Origin: Linnemannia hyalina
Lineage: Eukaryota > Mortierellomycota > Mortierellomycetes > Mortierellales > Mortierellaceae
Direction of reading: 5' to 3'
Assembly: GCA_019671135.1 (NCBI GenBank)
Contig: JAHRHY010000015.1
Span: 992,001 to 1,056,000 of the forward strand
DNA length: 64,000 nucleotides
The notes under the pieces are model-generated. The model saw only the letters and a program-made list of their open reading frames with translations, ran no database searches and was not told the origin of the DNA. Positions 1-10,739 of the stretch are shown here, one piece after another. How positions within the stretch are numbered: position 1 is the stretch's first letter; each line of letters begins with the position of its first letter. A program made the translations under genes and the position numbers.

Positions 1-122
1 CCCTCCCCTTCCTTCTTTCCCCTCACTCTGGTTTCTCTCACCCCCCCTTCTTCCTCTATCCATAATACTCACATACGTACAACACAAGGACCCTTGTTAG
101 TCCCTCCCCTCACTGGTCAGGC

Positions 123-2941
123 ATGGCCCTCTTCCATCCTTCACGCAATGTCGCCCTCCTCATTCACACCCACTCTCGTTCCATTCATCTCCTCTCACTC
201 CATGCACTAAAAGCCGCAACAAGGACACAGGCACAGACACAAACACAGACATGGACACGGACACGGACACTCACAACCGCTTTCGGTGCGCCACCAAGTC
301 TTGCCCATACCTGGAGCCTTTCAACTCGATCCAGTACAAAACCCAATGCACACCTTTCGTCGCTTGCCCTCAGTCGGATCAATGCCAACAGCAGCAGTAA
401 AGGAAGCAGGGTCTTTGTCCGATCAAAAAGCACAACTACAGAAGTAGCAGCATCGTCGTCCATTCCGCCACAGGGGTTCCTCAACACTCCAGGATCCATC
501 AAAACAAAGATCAAGCAAGGACTATGGATTGGACTGGGTGTTGGTACGGTCGTCTCTGCTGTCGGGATTGCATGGAGTCCATCGTATCGGGAGCATGCCA
601 CGCTTTTGAGCGCAGCTGTATTCCGATCCGTCGCTACTTTCATCACAGGGTATGTTGCGAAATAGATGCATCTTGATGGCCTTTTATTTTATTTTATTTT
701 ATTTTATTTTATTTTATTTTGGCGTGCATCCAATGACGACAGTTGCAGAAACCTTGTCTGGGGTACATTATTGAATTGACCTCTCGATCGTTCTTCTTCT
801 TAGTTGTCTTTGTATGGCCGACTATAAGATCTTGCACTTACGTTATGCATCTGAGGGCTACACATCGGACACCTATAAGGCTGAGCGGAAGGTCGTTCAT
901 CAACGTTGTGCCGATCGGCTTTTGGGACTGTGCAGACTTAACACTGGAATCTATTGCAAGGCTGGCCAGCATGTCGGTATGTGTCAAAAAAATTGTGAAG
1001 GACAGAGAGCATTAGCGCATTCCTCCGATATCAGATGACGCTCTGACACTTTTTGCTTTTGTCCCTTTAGCCTCCTTGACTTACGTCGTACCACCGGAAT
1101 ATACCAACACCCTCTCTGTTCTCCAGGATCGCGCGCCATTCAAATCAATGAAGGAAGTCGAACAAGTCTTTCTTGAAGAGTTTGGCCAACACCCTCTGGA
1201 CCTGTTCCGCGAGTTCGAACCCGTCCCTATGGCTGCTGCCAGTTTGGCGCAGGTTCACCGAGGTTAGCAGACATATCGATTTGGAAAGGAGGGATGGCCT
1301 ACCCCCTTTTTTTTTTTTTTTTTTTTTGCTCAGTACTGAAACCAACACCAATCGTCTAACCATATATCCCTTCTGTTTCCTATGCATAGCCGTGACAATG
1401 GATGGGAGACTTGCTGCAGTGAAGGTTCAATATATCAACGTCTCTCGTCTCTTCAAAAGTAAGGAACAGTCTGATCACTCCTCTTTTGTTTTCTCCCCTT
1501 GATCGGATGTGGGCGCTTAGATACTAACGCAAAGGATGACTTTGTTACCTTTAATAGCGGACATGTGGACAATGCAGACGCTCTCGGACATGGTTGGGCT
1601 CTTGTTCCCAGAGTTTGAGCTTGGATGGATCGTGACCGAGTTCAAGGACAACCTCACCTCCGAGTTTGACTTTACCCACGAGGCCAGGTAACACTTTGTT
1701 CATCTATGCGCTTGGTGTGCAATTAAAAAAAAATGGCTAGGTCCGTGCTTGATAAACAACCACGCAAACTTACGCACCGCAACCTCTTCGATCGATACAA
1801 ACTCTTAGGAATGGCGAGGCGACAAAGGAAAGATTCAAGAACAGATCCGATTTCTATGTACCCGAGATCTATTGGGAACTGTCTTCAAAAAAGATCCTGA
1901 CCATGGAGTTCATTGACGGCGTCAAGGTCAATGATATTGAGGCATTGAAGAAGTTGGGCGTATCACCCAAGTGGGTCCGCACGACTTTGCTTGAGGTCTT
2001 TGCCGAGATGATGTATCAGCACGGAGTTGTCCATTGCGATCCACACGTAAGTCCCTTTATTTAAGTCCCTTGTTCATATCGCTTGTTAATCGCTACTGAG
2101 TAGACATGACCCCTAAACACGTATGTTACATCTCTAGGCTGGAAATATCTTGATCACAAAGGACCAGTTCACGGGCAAATGCCAATTTGTACTATTGGAT
2201 CACGGACTCTACAGGACTCTCGACGAAACTTTCCGCTTCAACTACTGTCAACTCTGGCGAGCACTCATCCTCAACGACCAAGACCTTCTCAGCCGCGCCT
2301 CCGATAACATCGGCATCCCTGAAAACTATGTCAGCTTCATCCCCTTGATCTTTATCCAGCGACCCGCAAACTCCAGTCAAAAGATTGGAGAGGGCATGAC
2401 GACCGAGCAGAGACAGGAAGTTCGGTCATCGCTCAAGAATGTTACTATGGCAGAAGTGTTTGAGTTCTTGGAGGTCCTGCCGAGGGATATGTTGTTGGTT
2501 TTTAGGACGATTAATTTGACCCGCGGGATCCATCAGCAGTTGGGTGGTGAGAACGTGGAGAGGTTCCATATCAACGCCCTCTTTGCGACAAAAGGTGTTT
2601 GGTCCGAGACGCGACAAGAAGAACACGACCGGAGAGTACAACGCGAACGACGAAGACGTGATCGATTGAACGGCCGATTCGGAGCTATTGCATCATGGTG
2701 GTACGGAAACCTGGACGACAAGGACGAGAATAGTTCTGAAGCGACTAGGGCTTATGGGATGCAGTTAGGATTGGGACCAAGGAATCGGTGGTATCTTTTT
2801 GGAGACACGCCTACGTTCCATCGGAGTTTGGGATACTTGTGGGATACTTTCTCGATGCGGTGGAGGCTTTGGGTGGGCGAAGGGCTTTTGAAGATTTGGC
2901 TATGGTGGGCGGGCAAGGATGTCGCCAAGGCCATTAGTTAG
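123..2941 (+). CDS. MCP2: UbiB/ABC1-family mitochondrial kinase-like protein (Mcp2/ADCK1 type)
   Basis: Seven exons by splice sites and phase: 123-649, 804-976, 1071-1262, 1390-1458, 1558-1687, 1809-2046, 2138-2941, giving 710 residues. The first ~100 residues are rich in Arg, Ser and Thr and nearly free of acidic residues, as in a mitochondrial presequence, followed by a membrane segment (GLWIGLGVGTVVSAVGIAW). UbiB hallmarks are present: KAGQ (KxGQ motif), the Ala-rich loop AAASLAQVH, AVKVQ, the catalytic HCDPHAGN, and LLDHGLY, where DHG replaces DFG as in ADCK1. Family knowledge: the yeast orthologue Mcp2/Cqd2 is an inner-membrane protein affecting lipid and coenzyme Q distribution. The start is the first ATG in an open frame directly leading the presequence. 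Intron 4 carries an ATACTAACG branch point. Intron 1 holds a pentanucleotide microsatellite and intron 3 a 20-T run. Confidence 0.9.
682..720. repeat. (TTTTA)n microsatellite
   Basis: About eight tandem copies of a TTTTA unit lie inside intron 1 of the UbiB-kinase gene. Likely length-polymorphic; no function inferred. Confidence 0.9.
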
Positions 2942-3065
2942 AGGTCGTAACTGTACTTTGTGCTCACCTTTCTGCATACTAGACATAGAGAAGCTGCTTT
3001 AAAGAAATTGTGAATATTTGACCTAGTGTTTCTTCTTGATGTTCTAACTGTACACCGGGACCCCC

Positions 3066-3722
3066 TCAAACGTCCGACCCAGCTCCTCCATGGCTCAGGT
3101 TTTTGTCGATAGCACCCAGTTGAGCCGGCAACTTCTCGTTGATCGAGCTCAGACCTGTCGCGTCCTTGAGCAACGGACCCTCGGTGCAGAGAACACCAAG
3201 GTTGGACCCCCAATGCAACTTGTCAACAACGTTTCCATCTTCAGCACTCGACAATCGCCACAATCTGACAGATCCATCCTCCGAAGCCGTAGCAAGGCAT
3301 GTCCCCATAGGCACAGCAGGATTCCACGCGACATCCTCAACGGGCCCAAAGAACGCACGAATGACAGAGACAAGAGACCAACATGCCTCCTGCTCCCTTG
3401 ATTGTCGCTGCCAGAGTCGAACAGTCTCGTCTGGCTCACCGCCGGAAGCGAACCATTGGCCACATGGCGAGTAAGAAATACAATAGACCATCCCGCTGTG
3501 ACCCTCCAGTTTGACGCTTGGCTCGTCCGACGGGGGGTCCCATAGGTAGATCGAGGTGTCGGTGCCGAGCGCAAGCTGCTGGTCGCTCGGCGAATAGGTC
3601 AAGGAGAGAACTCGTCCTTTTTCAACGTCTTAGTCATCAGAAGGGCTCTAGTTTCGAAAATCGAATAATCAAATGGTGCCCACCACAAGGTGCTGTCCAT
3701 AACGCGAAAACGCTATGCCGCC
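3066..3722 (-). pseudogene. C-terminal relic of a NACHT-WD40 NLR-like gene
   Basis: The minus strand carries an open 178-codon stretch (3602 to 3066) that aligns with blades 12-14 and the C-terminal tail of the three full-length NACHT-WD40 proteins here: LALGTDTS, YLWD, KLEGHSGMV, YSPCGQW, DETVRLWQRQS, the VEDVAWNP segment and a degraded form of the final tail. Homology continues upstream to about 3722 at DNA level, but the frame is broken by deletions and a frameshift. There is no NACHT domain and no plausible start. Shared residues (LGTDTS, SDEP, GHSGMV) make it closer to copy 2 at 37-42 kb than to the adjacent copy 1. A two-residue insertion disrupts the turn before DETVRLW. I read it as a non-functional duplicate. 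A short expressed WD40 fragment cannot be excluded. Confidence 0.8.
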
Positions 3723-3906
3723 TATCGTGTCGTCCGCCTCTCCCCTCCCTTCCTTCCTTCCGCTCAGTAAGGACATGTTGTTAGTTGTAGTCGTGTAAGC
3801 CCTGCATACTGACAGTAGCTTTTCGACAGCAGGGATGGTATTGCTCAGTTAGAGACAACAAATGTTAGAACACACTGTTAGTAAACGAAGCAAGACACCC
3901 TAGGTG

Positions 3907-3967
3907 CCCCTTCCACTTCCACTTCCACGTCCACTTCCACTTCCACGTCCTCTTCCACTTCCACTTC
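3907..3967. repeat. CTTCCA-type hexanucleotide tandem repeat
   Basis: About ten imperfect copies of a six-base CTTCCA/CGTCCA unit lie in the space between the NLR relic and copy 1. They follow a run of unremarkable intergenic sequence (3723-3906). No gene is visible between 3723 and 4292. Confidence 0.85.
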
Positions 3968-4292
3968 CAGGATCGATCTGTCGGATCATCAAAAAAAAAC
4001 TCGGTTTCAGATAAAGTTATCAGTTCAGCTAGGAAGACAATCATTCGTTTGAGAAAAAGGAGCGAACAGAAAAATAATACAACGCATATCATTTGTACAT
4101 GCCACCTACAGAACACTCACTCGTACATCTCCCTTCCCATCCCCAATACACATTCGCCAATTGCACAACCGGACTGGTACATTCATTCACATTTTTCTTC
4201 GTTATTTATCAGAGTGCTGTTTATTTCTTCTTCCTGAATAAAAGGCGTCCCTATACTACTCATCATGCAAACAAACAACCCTTCCTCCATCA

Positions 4293-7200
4293 TCACGCCT
4301 CCAAAGCCTCAACAGCACCGCGTTGTACCAACAACTTGCGGTCCATCAAATCAAGCCCCACAACCCCCTCCAATTTCATATCTGCCGCACACAAGATCCC
4401 TAAATCAGATCCCCACAGGAACCGAACTTCAACCTCCTCCCTCTTATTCACATCTTTACCACCAACTCCTGGCGACACGCCCCAGACGCGAACAGACCCA
4501 TCCCTGCAAGCCGTCACAAACTCCATCGGCACAACCGGGTTCCAGGCGATATCTCGAATGGATCCAAAGAACCCACGGACCACTGACACACACGACCAGG
4601 TATTCTCTTCCTCCGATTGGCGATGCCAGAGTCGAACGGTCTCGTCAATGCTGCCAGAGGCGATCCAGGTACCGCAGGGCGAGTAAGCAAGCGCGCTGAT
4701 CTCCTGGGGTCCCTCCAACAGCTGGGCCAAAACACCGGGCTCCTCCTTCTCTGTTTCCCCTTCCGCCACAGACTGAGCAACGTCCCAGAGGTAGATAGAC
4801 CCCGTGGCAGTCCCCATCGCTAGCTGACGTCCGCTCGCAGAGTACTTCAATACAAGATGACGATCGTCACGGCCACCGGGCTGAAGCTTCTTCTTGGACG
4901 TAACAACAAGCGCCTTCGAGACAGGATCAAACAATGACACGGTGCCAGTAGAAAATCCAACCGCAAGTTGGTGCCCAGTAGGCGAAAAGGCTAAAGCCTC
5001 GATTTCAACCGGATCACTCTCCTCCAGCTGCACAAGAACATGCCCCCCTTGTCCCGGCGCCGAACCATCCTCATGTAGATCCCACAACCGTGCCGCCTTG
5101 TCCAAACAGGCAGAGAGGAGCCAACGGCCACACGACGAGTAGGTCATAGCCGTTACGGCCCGGAGATGGCCCTTCATACGCGTGGCAGGTGCGGTATCAG
5201 GACCAGGTCGCACACTCGCCAATCGGATAGGACCTTCGTCAAAGCTGGCGGCGATCTGGCGGCGATCCGGTGAAAAGGCTGCACACCAAAGGAAGAATAT
5301 GTCCTCAATGTCGTCGGTGTAGAGATCGGTCATGTACAGTCCTCCCCCTACTCCTCCACCTCCAGCTGCAAGCACCTCGCGATTCCACCACCGAATGGTC
5401 AGGTCGTCGTCAATGGTGAAAATAGAACCCCCATCAAGGGCATACGCCAACGCAACGATACTGACGCGTTGGTCCTGTGGTGACGATGCTTCAAGACCCG
5501 ACGACATCGACTCGCTCGAATTGACATCCCTCAGGCGAACCTTCATGTCCGCACCCACCGACGCAATCTGGCGCTCGTTCGGAGCAAAGTCAGCTTTATA
5601 GACATCGCCGTTGTGACCGTTCAAGGTAGCGACGAGCGTTCCTGACGACACATCCCACAGCTTGACGGATCGATCAACGGCCGAGGAAGCTAGCCACTGG
5701 CTACTGGACGAGAAGGAAACGCTTGTGAGATCGTGGGTGTGGCCATACAGGTCGGCAATCGGTTTTCCGGTTGCTGTATCCCAGAGCTGCGCGCCACCAT
5801 AGGGGTGACCTGTAGCAACCCATCGTCCATTGGGCGAGTACGAAAGGCACCTCACAGCCCCAACGGGAGACGTCCAAACGGCGGCCGGCTCCCCAGTCTC
5901 GGCGTTCCAAAACCGAATTGTCTTATCATCACTCCCCGAGACAAGAGTCCGCCCATCAGCCGAGAATCGAACGCTCCTGACGCTACTGGTATGTCCCTCC
6001 AAAACCAAAAGACACTCTCCTGTCAGCGCATCCCACAACCGAATCGTCTTGTCATAGCTGCAAGAAGCGGCCTTCTTGCCACACGGAGAAAACGACGTGC
6101 CAAACAAACTGTCGGTGTGTCCTTCCAAGACCAAGACCGCCTCCACACCAGCGTTGCTCTCCCACACCCGGGCCGTCTTGTCCTTGCCTGCAGAAACGAT
6201 ACGCTGACTATCCGCCGAAAATGTAACGTCGTTGGTCCCTCCCATATGTCCTCTGAGCTCGCGGGTCTTTGACCAGGTTGTTGTTTCGTAAACGTCAATG
6301 ACCCCGCTCCACACAGAGACGGCAAGCAACTTGCCGTCAGGTGAATAACCACAGGCAGAAGTTAGATCCTCTGCTACGAGGTAAGGTAGCTCTTCAAACC
6401 TCACGCCATCCATCTTTGCGCCGCTCATATCCACCTGCCTCACCCAGCTCCGCGCGAGATTGACGCCCGTCAAGTTAGCGCCCTGGAACTGAGCATAGTC
6501 GAACTGCCCGCCGGAGAGATCCGCGCCTGGAACTTTGATACCTCGGAGATCGGCGCCGCGGAAGTCCACACCAGCCCTAACAAGAATCGTGATCGCGTTC
6601 GCCGCCGCAACCTGATTAGACTCCACCTCAACATCCGACTTGGACTCCTCAATGACACCCTGGAGTTGTTGTTGGAATGGCGGATCCTGCACCACACGCT
6701 CCGCCAAAAACTGCACGATCGACGACTCCTGGATAATACTTCTCCGAGCCAAGCTGGTCCTGAAGTCATAAACCTGTTCTCGCTCCTCCATACCCTCCAC
6801 ATCAGCGTCGTAGTCCATAGGATCGAAAATAGTTCTTGAATAAAAGTACTCCAAAAGAGACCGATGAAGGAACCGAAAGTGGGCACCGGATCGCATCACC
6901 GTACTAGACTCTCGAAGCAACTTGGCCTGGCCACTTGGATTGAAGAACGTAGCCTTCCATGTGTTCTTGTCGCGAAGATGGGTATATTTGACGATCGGGT
7001 TTCCTGCATGGTCCACGAAGATCGCTATGGAAAGGTCCTTCTGGTAGTGGATGCCGTGGTAAGAAAAGTTGTCCTCGATGAGTAGATCCAACTCTTCTCG
7101 CTCTTGGGCGCTCAGTGGACTGCCCTCCAGTCTCTTCCTGTTGACCTTGAGCCATCGTTTGACGAAACTGTCGTAGAGCTGCACGCGCGTAATACGGATA

Positions 7201-9476
7201 GACGAAAGGTCTTTGTTGGCGTCGACGACAGAAGGAAGAGCGTCTAAAGCCAAGGTCAAAATAAAAGGGTTGGAGACTAGATCCATGAGATGAGGGACGT
7301 TGATCAGCGTTTCCATGTACTCCTGGGCTGTCCAAGGCGACCGGTCCTGAAGAAGGTCATGTAAAGGCAGCTCCTTGACATACTCCTCGACATACTGCTG
7401 GATCTGGGCTCTCGTGAAGGCTGCGACCACCGCCTCTTGGAAAAGGTCTGTTGCCACACGGTGGTACTGGTCAACAGGCTGGGGTTGGAAGCGGGAGCGA
7501 TAATCCTGTCCAAGGTACTGGGTGCGGCAGCTGATGACGATCTTGACCTTCCACTGTCCGGGCTGGTTGAACTGGTTCGTGGTGTGGATATTGACCTTGA
7601 GCTGGCTTTCGTCGTAACCATCGCAGATGAGAACAAACTTGCGGTGCAACCTCATTTCCCGGATCTGCTCCTCACTGAAGTTGTGGTACTGCAGCTGCTT
7701 CTCGATTAGGTCCTGAGCCGGGTTGTCGATGGTAGGAAGGCCAATGTAAAGAGGAATGGGCCCGTAATTCTTGTAATTCTTCCACAGTGTGTTCTCTAGC
7801 TCGAGGTTGAAAGTCGACTTTCCAGCACCAGAATCTCCCAACAACAGCAAAACCTGGCGATTGCTGGCCAGGAAGTCCAAGACCTTCTCCATGAGAGGGA
7901 ACAGGGTGTTGTCGCCCGCTTTCAAACTCGGTTTCGCCTGTGGAGGAATATAAACGCCCTTCCTGCGCTCCCCAAGCCGCTGCATCTTCAACATGTGTAG
8001 ATCGTACTCGACATCGGGAATACCCAGAACTCGGACGAGAAGAGGTGATGATGTAGGCAGAGGGAGACGGTTCCTCATCGGGTAGCGAATACCAGACGTG
8101 TTGCCGCTGAAAACCTTACCATCAGGATTGCTAAGCTGTCCCATGGTTCTGAACAAGTAGGTTCTGAGGCTCTCATCCCGAGTCCACTCAGGGGTACACA
8201 TGCAGAGTCCAATAAGACGGCAGACGCGCCCTTGAGTGTCGCGATCCCAGGCGGCGTCGCTCGCCATCTCTAACAGCATCTGGGATATGCCCCACTGGAA
8301 CAGAGGATCACGACGACAAGGCGCCTCACAGATGAAGCGGATAAAGTCTTTCATTTGACCGGCTAGAGCAAGGGCGTGGGCGGCACGGATGGCGGCGTAC
8401 CAGGGTTGCTTCTTCCCAGGTCCATACTTCTCCTTGAGAGCTTCCAGAGTGTTTTGACCGTTCTCCATCAGTGAGGAAGCACCACCATAAATGGTCTTGA
8501 CAGTGATAAAGGTGCTGCCGAGGAAGGCGCTTTGGAGACTGGTAAGGCCCTCAAGAATTGCGCCCAGGTCCAGGCTGGCCAGGGCGGTGGTGTTGATGAG
8601 GCCTTTGGCAACTCCTGCAGAGTGTCGAAGGATTGCTTGTAGAGGAGTCTCGTTGTCGGGGACATACTGCAGAGCCTGGAAGGCATAGCAGGCCTGGTAC
8701 GTCATATAGGGGTCCAAGCTGCCCTTCAAGCTTGACAAGACGTCCGATAGCGGCTCATGCTCGACAACCCGGTCCAAGTCCTTGACCCCGTGCTCCGCCA
8801 TCACATCCAAGACGCGAGAGACAGCTAGAACAAGTTGGTAGGAGTACTCTGACGACTGACCATGGGTCCCCTGCAGACGAACCCTGAGGATGCTGAGGAT
8901 CTTGATGAGATCGTCAGCTTCCAGGTACCCAGGGGAGTTGGACTGTACCAACTGGACAAGACCTTGAAGTAGGGTGACGTCTAGGAGAAGAGCATCATCA
9001 AACGCTGCAATGATGGACGAGAGCAACTTGCGATACGGCTCCTTCTCCAGAATAGGACCTAGGGAAACAACCTCGGCAATCTCGACAGAGCTCCTGCTGG
9101 CAACATTCGGGACAAACTCCTCGACCATCCTGGTGGCAATCCAAAGCAGTCGATCTTGCTCCGTAGAGTCCTTGTCTATCTCCTCCAGCCATTTCCGCTC
9201 AGCCCAGGTCAGACTTGGTGAAGAAGACGCACGCTGTAAGAGCAAGGAGCACCAGTAGACCAACTGTTCAGTCTTCTCGATGCGCTCCAGGTTTTGAGGC
9301 AACTCGGTCCTGATGGCAGGTTTAGGAAAGTTGGGGTAATTCCAGAGGAATACTTCAAGGCGGGGGTCGGGCCGGTTGTTGTTATTCAATGTAAGGTTTG
9401 CGACGGCGGTGGCGGAGACTGCATCGTCGATATCGATAGTGGATTGAGGTGAGGTTGGGTGCGCGTCCTCAGTCAT
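4293..9476 (-). CDS. NACHT - pentapeptide repeat - WD40 NLR-like STAND protein, copy 1
   Basis: Single uninterrupted reading frame of 1,727 residues. Residues 49-80 hold a motif shared by all three copies (FPKPAIRTELP, then RIEKTEQLVY). About 90-500 is helical, repeat-like sequence including CRRDPLFQWG. NACHT: P-loop GDSGAGKST near 547 and Walker B LICDGYDES near 615, followed by ISCRTQYLGQDYRSRFQPQP and a helical region with RFLHRSLLEYFYSR. Pentapeptide repeats (GADLRGIKVPGADLSGGQF) lie near 968-1030. From about 1035 to 1700 I count fourteen WD40-like blades, then the tail MDRKLLVQRGA. Family knowledge: STAND/NACHT ATPases with WD40 sensors act as signal-triggered oligomerising switches, including fungal incompatibility proteins. 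Immune or allorecognition function here is inference. Upstream, a TTAATAG acceptor at 9492-9494 suggests a 5'UTR intron of about 118 bases (donor near 9609). The start lies just after it, as in copies 2 and 3. Confidence 0.88.
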   Translation of the reverse strand: MTEDAHPTSPQSTIDIDDAVSATAVANLTLNNNNRPDPRLEVFLWNYPNFPKPAIRTELPQNLERIEKTEQLVYWCSLLLQRASSSPSLTWAERKWLEEIDKDSTEQDRLLWIATRMVEEFVPNVASRSSVEIAEVVSLGPILEKEPYRKLLSSIIAAFDDALLLDVTLLQGLVQLVQSNSPGYLEADDLIKILSILRVRLQGTHGQSSEYSYQLVLAVSRVLDVMAEHGVKDLDRVVEHEPLSDVLSSLKGSLDPYMTYQACYAFQALQYVPDNETPLQAILRHSAGVAKGLINTTALASLDLGAILEGLTSLQSAFLGSTFITVKTIYGGASSLMENGQNTLEALKEKYGPGKKQPWYAAIRAAHALALAGQMKDFIRFICEAPCRRDPLFQWGISQMLLEMASDAAWDRDTQGRVCRLIGLCMCTPEWTRDESLRTYLFRTMGQLSNPDGKVFSGNTSGIRYPMRNRLPLPTSSPLLVRVLGIPDVEYDLHMLKMQRLGERRKGVYIPPQAKPSLKAGDNTLFPLMEKVLDFLASNRQVLLLLGDSGAGKSTFNLELENTLWKNYKNYGPIPLYIGLPTIDNPAQDLIEKQLQYHNFSEEQIREMRLHRKFVLICDGYDESQLKVNIHTTNQFNQPGQWKVKIVISCRTQYLGQDYRSRFQPQPVDQYHRVATDLFQEAVVAAFTRAQIQQYVEEYVKELPLHDLLQDRSPWTAQEYMETLINVPHLMDLVSNPFILTLALDALPSVVDANKDLSSIRITRVQLYDSFVKRWLKVNRKRLEGSPLSAQEREELDLLIEDNFSYHGIHYQKDLSIAIFVDHAGNPIVKYTHLRDKNTWKATFFNPSGQAKLLRESSTVMRSGAHFRFLHRSLLEYFYSRTIFDPMDYDADVEGMEEREQVYDFRTSLARRSIIQESSIVQFLAERVVQDPPFQQQLQGVIEESKSDVEVESNQVAAANAITILVRAGVDFRGADLRGIKVPGADLSGGQFDYAQFQGANLTGVNLARSWVRQVDMSGAKMDGVRFEELPYLVAEDLTSACGYSPDGKLLAVSVWSGVIDVYETTTWSKTRELRGHMGGTNDVTFSADSQRIVSAGKDKTARVWESNAGVEAVLVLEGHTDSLFGTSFSPCGKKAASCSYDKTIRLWDALTGECLLVLEGHTSSVRSVRFSADGRTLVSGSDDKTIRFWNAETGEPAAVWTSPVGAVRCLSYSPNGRWVATGHPYGGAQLWDTATGKPIADLYGHTHDLTSVSFSSSSQWLASSAVDRSVKLWDVSSGTLVATLNGHNGDVYKADFAPNERQIASVGADMKVRLRDVNSSESMSSGLEASSPQDQRVSIVALAYALDGGSIFTIDDDLTIRWWNREVLAAGGGGVGGGLYMTDLYTDDIEDIFFLWCAAFSPDRRQIAASFDEGPIRLASVRPGPDTAPATRMKGHLRAVTAMTYSSCGRWLLSACLDKAARLWDLHEDGSAPGQGGHVLVQLEESDPVEIEALAFSPTGHQLAVGFSTGTVSLFDPVSKALVVTSKKKLQPGGRDDRHLVLKYSASGRQLAMGTATGSIYLWDVAQSVAEGETEKEEPGVLAQLLEGPQEISALAYSPCGTWIASGSIDETVRLWHRQSEEENTWSCVSVVRGFFGSIRDIAWNPVVPMEFVTACRDGSVRVWGVSPGVGGKDVNKREEVEVRFLWGSDLGILCAADMKLEGVVGLDLMDRKLLVQRGAVEALEA

Positions 9477-10739
9477 GATATATAGGCTTTTCTATTAAGA
9501 AGTGTAGGTCTCGAAGATGATGGTTAGTTCAAAGTCGTTCCGTCGCAAGTGCTACTACGTATGAGCAAAGGGTCGGTGGCCATAGATGTGAAGTATTCCG
9601 CCGCCCTACCTCAGGAGAAAGTGTGTTCGACGGTTCAACTGGTGCTAAACTGACAAACGTGTCGCGAGAGAGAGAGAGAGAGAGTTGAGTGGCGGTGAAT
9701 AGGAGTCAAGAAAAGTGTGATGTTGAGACGAACAACGAAATGAATGGGAGGTGATGGAGTTGTGATGATGAGGAAAAAAGAGGAAAGTGATGAACAAAGG
9801 AATGAAACGACGTGGGTGTCGCCAAAGTTGAGCGTGTTTCGTTTATCTGGGCTGTGACATGACCATGATAAGAGTACAAGTCAATGGTTGCTGGTCGATG
9901 GTCGATACCCTCGCTTTGTTTTTTTCTTTATTGGTACTTGCCGCCTCGCCAGCGCTATGGACTCGCCTTCAGTTTGTGCGAAGGGAAAATAAGAACCTCC
10001 ACAACGCGTCGTGGTCCGTCGATGATTGCGACGTGTTCAAAAAAACGACATTACTCCCTCTTTTTTGTCCTCGCTCTGTATCGATATCACTCAAAACCAA
10101 GATACAACCATGGACTGGATCTCTCTTTCTCTCGCTGTGCCAGAGTCAAGAGGGTGAGAGAGAGAAAGAGAGAGAGAGAGGACCAGGGACGAAAGGCAAT
10201 GAAAGGAGAACGGCGATATCAAAAGTAAGAATGAAGTCCATGGTTGTCGGGACAGTTCAACGATGATGATGCCCTTCTCTTTCGCCCTTCCAGAGATTGC
10301 AGAAGGTCGATCCCTTTCGGGTACCATCACTGATAAACCTTACTTGTGTCAATTATCAAAATAAAAAAACGGTCGCCGAACGATAAAATAAAGAATAAGG
10401 CAACCAAGAGGGTACCTTTTACCCCCTGTTATCAATACCTTGTCAGGCTCTACGACAGCCAAAACAGCCTCGAATACATCTAGAAGGGCAATGGCCGGTG
10501 CCAGATAGCAGATAGCATAGAAAGTGCGCGCGCGTCAACGTGGCCAAGTATTAAAAAAAAGGTCGCGTCGCGTTCCTTGTTGTTGTTTGTGTGTGAATCC
10601 AGTATTCAATTTTCAGTTCAACACCAGCCACTTTGGCTTCCACTTGGTCGAAAGCCAGATAAAGTGCCACCAAAACATACTTTTTTTTCTTTTTATTGAT
10701 CATCCTCCACTCTGTTTACCTTCACACTCTCATCGCAAC
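9477..10739. promoter_or_regulatory. Divergent intergenic region between NLR copy 1 and the FYR-domain gene
   Basis: About 1.26 kb between divergent start codons. It contains the probable 5'UTR exon and intron of NLR copy 1 (intron about 9492-9609) and GA-dinucleotide runs at about 9665-9684 and 10155-10180. An open frame running into the FYR-domain gene from 10524 reads through T-rich leader and is not counted as coding. No RNA gene was recognised. Confidence 0.5.

Noticed and set aside
4093..4686. 197-codon plus-strand frame at the 3' end of NLR copy 1
   Set aside because: Low-complexity His/Thr/Pro sequence antisense to the WD40 tail; no domain.
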